Assembly: GCA_017513625.1 (NCBI GenBank)
Contig: JAFXEW010000129.1
Location: 1 to 36,351 of the forward strand
Origin: Lachnospiraceae bacterium
Lineage (GTDB): Bacteria > Bacillota > Clostridia > Lachnospirales > Lachnospiraceae
Direction: 5' to 3'
Length of the DNA: 36,351 nucleotides
In this document: positions 32,401 to 36,351 of the stretch, in pieces
How positions within the stretch are numbered: the stretch's first letter is position 1
Layout: each line of letters begins with the position of its first letter
Made by a program: the position numbers and the translations under genes
The notes under the pieces: generated by a model
Told to the model about the DNA's origin: nothing
Databases searched by the model: none
The model's input: only the letters and a program-made list of their open reading frames with translations

Positions 32401-33689
32401 CATTTCATGTCCTGGCCGCCGATATCCAGGATGCAGTCTACCTCGGGATTGAAGAAGGCAGCTGCGTAGTAATGGGCAACGGTTTCCACTTCACCGTCAT
32501 CCAGGAGGAAGGCTGCCTTCATAAGGGCTTCTCCGTAACCGGTAGCGCAGGAGCGTACGATATTAACACCTTCGGGAAGGAGAGAATAAATCTCGGTTAA
32601 AGAGCGGATAGCAGTATTTAAAGGGCTGCCGTCATTATTACTGTAAAAAGAATACAGCAGGGAACCGTCCTCGCCCACCGGTGCAATCTTGGTGGTGGTG
32701 GAGCCGGCGTCAATACCCAGATAGGCATTACCCTGATATGTGTACAGATTACGGCTTCGTACACGGTTAGAATTGTGTCGTGCCTTAAAACTGTTGTATG
32801 CGTCCACATCTTGGAATAAGGGCTCCATTCTTTCTACTTCAAACTCCATTTTGATGTCTGAAGAAAGCTTGCGGACCATTTCTTCCAATGTAAAAGAAAC
32901 CTCTTCTTTGGCATTCAGGGCGGATCCCATGGCAGCAAAGAGGTGGGAATTTTCTAAATCAATAATATGTTCATCATCCAGCTTCAAAGTGCGGATGAAA
33001 GCCGCCTTTAACTGGTCTAAAAAGTGTAAGGGGCCGCCCAAAAAGGCTACATGTCCTCGGATGGGTTTGCCGCAGGCGAGACCGCTTATAGTCTGATTGA
33101 CCACCGCCTGAAAAATGGAAGCAGATAAATCTTCCCTGGTAGCACCGTCATTAATCAGGGGCTGAATATCGGACTTGGCAAAAACACCGCAACGTGCAGC
33201 GATGGTGTATAAAGACTGATAGTTGCGGGCATATGTATTAAGACCGGAAGCATCTGTCTGTAGCAGGGATGCCATCTGGTCGATAAAAGAACCGGTACCA
33301 CCCGCACAGATACCGTTCATGCGCTGTTCTACATTGCCGCCTTCAAAATAGATAATTTTAGCATCTTCACCGCCTAATTCAATGGCCACATCGGTCTGGG
33401 GCGCCAGTTCCTTCAGTGAGGTGGCAACTGCTATAACCTCCTGAGTAAAGGGGATTTCCAGATGGTTAGCCAAGGTAAGACCGCCGGAGCCTGTAATCAT
33501 GGGATGCAGATTGATATTTCCAAGTGTATCGTATGCCTTGCTTAGCAGGGCATGAAGTGTTTCCCTGATATTGGCATAATGTCTTTCGTAATCGGAAAAC
33601 AGCAAATGGTGGTTTTCGTCCAAAATCGCTATTTTAACTGTGGTGGAACCGATATCGATTCCCAGGGTTGCTGTTTGTAATGTACTCAT
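29451..33689 (-). CDS. Acyl-CoA dehydratase activase-like fusion protein, 1412 residues
   Basis: The start at 33689 follows AAGGAAG; the ORF start at 33734 has no such site. Two BadF/BcrA-type ASKHA ATPase domains come first: [10 protein letters not shown] near residue 10 and [10 protein letters not shown] near 325. Each keeps two cysteines 39 residues apart (about 128/167 and 447/486), the same spacing as the cluster ligands of HgdC. From about 600 on there is a CoA-dehydratase-like half (DUF2229-type), rich in single conserved-looking cysteines: [44 protein letters not shown] and PFACLPNH. By family knowledge such proteins pump electrons to low potential with ATP through Fe-S clusters. The substrate is unknown; no dehydratase subunits or CoA-transferase are nearby. 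It is cytoplasmic and monocistronic. Confidence 0.88.
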   Translation of the reverse strand: MSTLQTATLGIDIGSTTVKIAILDENHHLLFSDYERHYANIRETLHALLSKAYDTLGNINLHPMITGSGGLTLANHLEIPFTQEVIAVATSLKELAPQTDVAIELGGEDAKIIYFEGGNVEQRMNGICAGGTGSFIDQMASLLQTDASGLNTYARNYQSLYTIAARCGVFAKSDIQPLINDGATREDLSASIFQAVVNQTISGLACGKPIRGHVAFLGGPLHFLDQLKAAFIRTLKLDDEHIIDLENSHLFAAMGSALNAKEEVSFTLEEMVRKLSSDIKMEFEVERMEPLFQDVDAYNSFKARHNSNRVRSRNLYTYQGNAYLGIDAGSTTTKIAPVGEDGSLLYSFYSNNDGSPLNTAIRSLTEIYSLLPEGVNIVRSCATGYGEALMKAAFLLDDGEVETVAHYYAAAFFNPEVDCILDIGGQDMKCIKIKNKTVDSVLLNEACSSGCGSFIETFAKSLNYSVQDFAAEALYAEHPIDLGTRCTVFMNSKVKQAQKEGASVADISAGLAYSVIKNALFKVIKVSDASELGQNIVVQGGTFYNDAVLRSFEKIAGCEAVRPDIAGIMGAFGCALIARERYEEGYQTTLLPPDQLCSLQFETSMAKCRGCTNNCRLTINHFSGGRKFISGNRCEKGVGGQKNAANVPNMFDYKLHRMLDYPSLAEEKAPNGTIGIPRVLNIYENYPFWHTFFTELGYRVVLSPVSNRKIYEMGIESIPSESECYPAKLAHGHVAWLIKEGITNIFYPALFYERNEVENANNHYNCPIVTSYSENIKNNVEEITSGQVHLRNPFMSFKDLDTVTEALVKEFSEHSASLVKRACRNAWTELLSAHNDIQKKGEEILKYIEETGTRGIVLAGRPYHIDPEINHGIPEMITSYGIAVLTEDSVSHLSKPERPLIVSDQWMYHSRLYCAASYVKTREDLDLVQLNSFGCGLDAVTTDQVSDILTGSGKIYTCLKIDEVNNLGAARIRIRSLLAAIKVKQKLKQKRNINSSANERVIFTEEMRKDYTILCPQMSPIHFDIIEPAFKACGYHFEVLNNDNKNSVDVGLKYVNNDACYPSLLVVGQIMDALLSGKYDLNKVAVIMTQTGGGCRATNYVGFIRRALKKAGMEQIPVISLNLGGIETNPGFKIDLNLLLRAAVGAVFGDIFMRCVYRMRPYEATPGSVDAVHQKWLKVVQDFVSAKHVNLLKFNGLCRRIIEDFDRIPLLDIKKPRVGIVGEILVKFSPAGNNHLVELLEAEGAEAVVPDLLDFLLYCFQNQIYKAKHLGTSKKAARTCALGIWALENVVRGAAVKTYKKSKHFTPPTPIKEIVSFAEPIVSIGNQTGEGWFLTGEMVELIHDNVPNIVCTQPFACLPNHVVGKGVIKALRKAYPESNIVAIDYDPGASEVNQLNRIKLMLSTAHKNIKED

Positions 33690-33752
33690 TATAAAAACTT
33701 CCTTCCGTATCGCCTCATCGCAGAATAAATGCAAAAATTGACATACCTAATT

Positions 33753-33781
33753 ATTATACGACAGCATTATTTAAAAATCAA
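33753..33781 (-). promoter_or_regulatory. Promoter of the activase-fusion gene
   Basis: Read on the reverse strand: TTGATT, a 17-base spacer, then a perfect TATAAT, about 64 bases before the chosen start. Confidence 0.8.
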
Positions 33782-33844
33782 TGTTTCCACTTATGAAAGT
33801 ATTATGAAAAAATATGGCAATTTCTAAAAAATATATATGTTTGG

Positions 33845-33873
33845 TTTACTTATGAAGTCGGTAATGATAGAAT
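33845..33873 (+). promoter_or_regulatory. Promoter of the rhomboid-like / sigma-like operon
   Basis: TTTACT, a 17-base spacer, then TAGAAT preceded by TGa (extended -10), about 55 bases before the ATG at 33931. It is divergent from the activase promoter. Confidence 0.75.
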
Positions 33874-33930
33874 ATATTCGTGTATGCTTAAAAAAATGTG
33901 ACATGCATTCTGATGGAGGAATGAAGCAGT

Positions 33931-34803
33931 ATGAGTAAGTTTGAACGCAAATTCGGCAAGTATGCCATAAAGAATCTCACGGCCAAATTAATAGGTTGTT
34001 ATGTAGTGGGATATATTATTCAGATGATATTAATTAGTCAGCAAAAATTTGAAGGTATTTTGTGGCTTACTTTAGAACCTAATTCTATTTTGCATGGACA
34101 GATATGGAGGTTGGTTTCATGGCTTTTGATTCCGCCGGGAATATTGTCGACAGATAGTATGTCAAACCTGTTCTTTACATTGATTATGCTCTATTTTTAC
34201 TATAGTATAGGTACTTCTTTGGAACGTACATGGGGCACCTACCGGTACAATGTGTATCTGCTTGGAGGTATGCTGATTACCATTCTGGCGGCTTTTATTT
34301 CTATGCCGGTAGTGTATTTGCAGTATGGAAAAGAACTTTTTGCACTCCGGATGTTGGAGGGTAGCTTCTTTTTCAGCACTTATTACGTAAATATGTCCAT
34401 TTTTCTGGCATTTGCAGCCACATTCCCCAATGCACAGGTGCTTTTGATGTTCTTTATTCCCATTAAGGTAAAGTGGATGGGTATTATATATGCGGTATTA
34501 CTTGTTTATGAAGCGTGGATGGGGAATATATTTACCAGATTTGCCATCGGTGCATCCCTGCTGAATTTCGGTCTTTTTTATCTGAGTACACGCAGACACC
34601 TGTCGCCCGCGCAGATAAAGCGGCGTATGGTCTATAAACAGGAAGTGCGTAAAAGCAGGCCGAAGATTACCGGACACAAATGTGCTGTCTGCGGCAGAAC
34701 GGAAGAGGATGATCCGGGACTGGAGTTCCGGTTCTGCTCCAAATGTAACGGTAATTACGAATATTGCCAGGATCATTTGTTTACCCATGAGCATGTAAAA
34801 TAA
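33931..34803 (+). CDS. Rhomboid-like membrane protein with C-terminal zinc ribbon, apparently non-catalytic
   Basis: A 290-residue protein with about six hydrophobic segments between residues 20 and 225, followed by a basic tail and a cysteine/histidine cluster (CAVC at about 251-254, CSKC at about 271-274, then CQDH and HEH). The phrases GQIWRLVSWLLIPP, LERTWGTYRYN and FPNAQVLLMFFIPIKVKW match the rhomboid/derlin fold. The catalytic GxSG serine motif expected just before FPNAQ is absent (EGSFFFSTYYVN stands there), and no partner histidine is obvious. It is therefore probably a pseudo-rhomboid that binds membrane proteins and does not cut them. GGAGG precedes the ATG. It is first in a four-gene run with the sigma-like gene. 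Confidence 0.82.
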   Translation: MSKFERKFGKYAIKNLTAKLIGCYVVGYIIQMILISQQKFEGILWLTLEPNSILHGQIWRLVSWLLIPPGILSTDSMSNLFFTLIMLYFYYSIGTSLERTWGTYRYNVYLLGGMLITILAAFISMPVVYLQYGKELFALRMLEGSFFFSTYYVNMSIFLAFAATFPNAQVLLMFFIPIKVKWMGIIYAVLLVYEAWMGNIFTRFAIGASLLNFGLFYLSTRRHLSPAQIKRRMVYKQEVRKSRPKITGHKCAVCGRTEEDDPGLEFRFCSKCNGNYEYCQDHLFTHEHVK

Positions 34804-34848
34804 GAGCCGTTCCCGTATGTGAAAAGGGACGCCGGAGGAGTTTAAAGG

Positions 34849-35595
34849 ATGAACAGGGAATTATTGTTTGCGAAGACATTGGAGAATGTGAGAAAGCTTG
34901 CCAAGGAGCAGGGGAATGCAGTAAGTGAACAGCAGGTGATGGAGGCTTTTGAGCCATTGGAACTGAATGGGGACCAGATGCAGATGGTGTACGATTACCT
35001 TATTAAGCATAAGGTGGGAATCGGACAGCCTGTAAATATAGATGATTATTTATCCGATGAAGAGAAAAATTATTTAGAAGAATATATCAAAGAACTGGAA
35101 GAATTGCCTGTCTATACAGAGGGACAGAAGCAGGCTGCCACCATTTCTGCCATGGCAGGAGAAGCAGATGCGCAAAATATGCTTACGGAGATGTATCTGC
35201 GGGAAGTGGTGGATCTGGCAAAGCTTTACACCGGACAGGGCGTATTGTTGGAAGACCTTATCGGTGAAGGAAATGTAGCACTGGCATTTGGTGTGACCAT
35301 GCTGGGAAGTCTGGAAAAGCCGGAAGAAGCCCAGGGAATGCTGGGACGTATGATTATGGACGCCATGGAGCAATACATTGAAGAGAATGCAGAGAATGAT
35401 AAACGTGACCGGAAAGTTGCTGATAAGGTAAATAAAGTAAATGATAAAGCCAAGGAATTATCCGAGGATTTACATCGTAAGGTGACCGTGGATGAATTGG
35501 CAGCTGAAACGGGAATGAGCAAGAGTTATATCCGTGATGCCATGCGTATGAGTGGTTTTAAAATTGATTATCTGGAAACAGAAGAGGAAGAATAA
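34849..35595 (+). CDS. Sigma-70-like protein lacking region 4 and promoter-melting residues
   Basis: A 248-residue soluble protein. Residues about 10-70 resemble sigma region 1.1 (VRKLAKEQGNAVSEQQVM, VYDYLIKHKVGIG). Residues about 113-142 match the core-binding part of region 2 (EVVDLAKLYTGQGVLLEDL, IGEGNVAL). Residues about 188-243 match region 3 (VADKVNKVNDKAKEL, KVTVDELAAETGMSKSYI, then FKIDYLE). Between them, where a true sigma has the aromatic FSTYATWWIRQAI melting segment, the sequence is AQGMLGRMIMDAMEQYIEEN. The protein ends without any region 4 helix-turn-helix. It may bind RNA polymerase without starting transcription at -35/-10 promoters. GGAGGAG precedes the ATG. The next gene starts 3 bases after its stop. 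Confidence 0.8.
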   Translation: MNRELLFAKTLENVRKLAKEQGNAVSEQQVMEAFEPLELNGDQMQMVYDYLIKHKVGIGQPVNIDDYLSDEEKNYLEEYIKELEELPVYTEGQKQAATISAMAGEADAQNMLTEMYLREVVDLAKLYTGQGVLLEDLIGEGNVALAFGVTMLGSLEKPEEAQGMLGRMIMDAMEQYIEENAENDKRDRKVADKVNKVNDKAKELSEDLHRKVTVDELAAETGMSKSYIRDAMRMSGFKIDYLETEEEE

Positions 35596-35597
35596 GA

Positions 35598-36017
35598 ATG
35601 CAGAACTCGATTTACGAAGATTATAAATATACCATGCAGGATACCGGGAATATATATATCGGTACCAAGTATACATTGGGTGAAATCATAGAAAATGAGG
35701 AGATTACCTTTAAATTCCGTATGCTTTTGGAAAGAAATATTTTGCCGGAGGCTGACAGGGAATATACGTTGGAAAGTCATTTGTATTATTTGCCTGAAAC
35801 AGGTTTTAATTTGAAAATATATAAGCAGTTAAAAGCAAGGGTTAAAGTCAGTGTCATCGAAGAAAAAAAGAAGTTTTTCGGTAAGAAACAAAAAAAGTAC
35901 GTTACAAAAGTGCTTAAAATTGAAGAATTGGCCGGGATACCCGTGGCTGAAAAGAAAAGAAACGGAATGATAGTGCAGGAGCTGTTAATCAGCAAGCTTG
36001 CGCTGATGAGTTTTTAA
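35598..36017 (+). CDS. Hypothetical protein
   Basis: A 139-residue soluble protein, not recognised. It starts MQNSIYEDYKYTMQDTGN and appears to be mainly beta strands in the first 80 residues (IYIGTKYTLGEII, ITFKFRMLLERNI, SHLYYLPETGFNLKIY), followed by a strongly basic stretch (EKKKFFGKKQKKYVTKVLKI) and a short helical tail. The basic patch could contact nucleic acid or an acidic partner. It starts only two bases after the sigma-like gene, whose terminal GAGGAAGAA serves as the ribosome-binding site, so coupled translation and a joint function are likely. There is no signal peptide or membrane helix. Confidence 0.75.
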   Translation: MQNSIYEDYKYTMQDTGNIYIGTKYTLGEIIENEEITFKFRMLLERNILPEADREYTLESHLYYLPETGFNLKIYKQLKARVKVSVIEEKKKFFGKKQKKYVTKVLKIEELAGIPVAEKKRNGMIVQELLISKLALMSF

Positions 36018-36049
36018 AGGGGATGCCGATGGGCAGAAAGGGAGAAAGA

Positions 36050-36351
36050 ATGAGGATAGAAGATGTAACAGCATATGAAGTGCTGGAAAAAAGAGAGATT
36101 GACGGACTTAACAGTATGGGATACCGTCTGAAGCATAAAAAAACAGGAGCGAAGGTAGTATTGCTTTCCAACGATGATGAGAACAAGGTGTTTTACATCG
36201 GCTTCCGGACACCGCCTGAGGATTCCACGGGCGTTGCTCATATTCTGGAGCATTCCGTACTTTGCGGCTCCAGGGAATTCCCGGTAAAGGACCCTTTTGT
36301 GGAATTGGTAAAGGGTTCCATGAATACTTTTTTAAATGCAATGACTTATCC
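36050..36351 (+). CDS. M16C metallopeptidase (presequence-protease-like), 3'-truncated by window edge
   Basis: The first 100 residues of a zinc peptidase of the pitrilysin/insulinase group, PreP/Cym1 type, whose full length is normally about 970. Visible are the GYRLKHKKTGAKVVLLSNDD opening, FYIGFRTPPEDSTGVAH, the inverted zinc motif HILEH (catalytic Glu), and PFVELVKGSMNTFLNAMTYP. The start at 36050 follows GGGAGAA. An in-frame ATG at 36029 with AAGGGG upstream is an alternative that adds seven residues. The likely role is degradation of peptides in the cytoplasm. It is last in the run that begins with the rhomboid-like gene, 32 bases after the previous stop. Confidence 0.93.
   Translation, partial: MRIEDVTAYEVLEKREIDGLNSMGYRLKHKKTGAKVVLLSNDDENKVFYIGFRTPPEDSTGVAHILEHSVLCGSREFPVKDPFVELVKGSMNTFLNAMTY

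Noticed and set aside
1..36351. CRISPR arrays, insertion sequences, toxin-antitoxin pairs, phage genes, riboswitches
   Set aside because: No regularly spaced repeats, transposase or integrase motifs, small paired ORFs or recognisable riboswitch cores were seen on either strand.

Overview
The window is a chromosomal segment of an anaerobic Firmicute, most likely a Lachnospiraceae member (class Clostridia). The grounds are the protein families (DUF1848, DUF5688-like, DUF6033-like, a flavodiiron/rubredoxin pair, a ferredoxin-dependent 2-oxoacid oxidoreductase and a large CoA-dehydratase-activase fusion), strong GGAGG ribosome-binding sites, moderate-to-low GC and short intergenic gaps. Nothing marks a prophage, integrative element, insertion sequence or CRISPR array. 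Almost all of it is ordinary vertical backbone, cut at both ends: a 23S rRNA methyltransferase lacks its N-terminus and an M16C peptidase lacks its C-terminus.

Layout. 1-1581: end of an rlmD-like gene and a DUF1848 gene, converging on a reverse-strand Fe-S aldo/keto reductase (1680-2858). 2999-6211: yqeG, aroE, a fused shikimate kinase/3-dehydroquinate dehydratase, and efp; the yqeG-aroE and aroQ-efp proximities recall the Bacillus arrangement. 6277-8693: a DUF5688-like gene, tRNA-Arg(CCG) and a membrane-anchored SH3 protein. 8801-11645: a small helical protein, gdhA, a striking intergenic inverted-repeat region, and a coiled-coil orphan with a sigma-28-like promoter. 11658-12605 (reverse): an AEC transporter. 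12798-17468: a tightly overlapped redox operon of flavodiiron protein, rubredoxin (53 codons), gamma-delta fusion and alpha-beta fusion of a 2-oxoacid:ferredoxin oxidoreductase. 17633-20252: a HAD phosphatase and a cytoplasmic NagZ-type GH3 enzyme. 20331-21080: a DUF6033-like gene, again behind a sigma-28-like promoter. 21199-27090: RNase HI with a viroplasmin domain, rluF, ligA, metA and pncB. 27241-29386: a NatAB-type ABC exporter. 29451-33689 (reverse): a 1412-residue protein with two activase domains and a cysteine-rich dehydratase-like half. 33931-36351: a rhomboid-like membrane protein without a catalytic motif but with a zinc ribbon, a degenerate sigma-70-like protein without region 4, an unknown protein, and the start of an M16C presequence-protease-like peptidase.

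How the parts work together. Housekeeping functions dominate: the shikimate pathway, translation (EF-P, tRNA-Arg, rRNA modification), methionine and NAD synthesis, DNA ligation and ammonium assimilation. The most system-like module is the four-gene redox operon, which in one transcript could couple oxidation of a 2-oxoacid, through ferredoxin centres and rubredoxin, to reduction of O2 or NO. The two most unusual single items are the sigma-like protein that keeps core-binding and region-3 similarity but has lost promoter-melting and region-4 sequences, and the two orphan coiled-coil genes that each sit behind a flagellar-class promoter. All start choices rest on ribosome-binding sites and family alignments recalled from memory; no database search was run.
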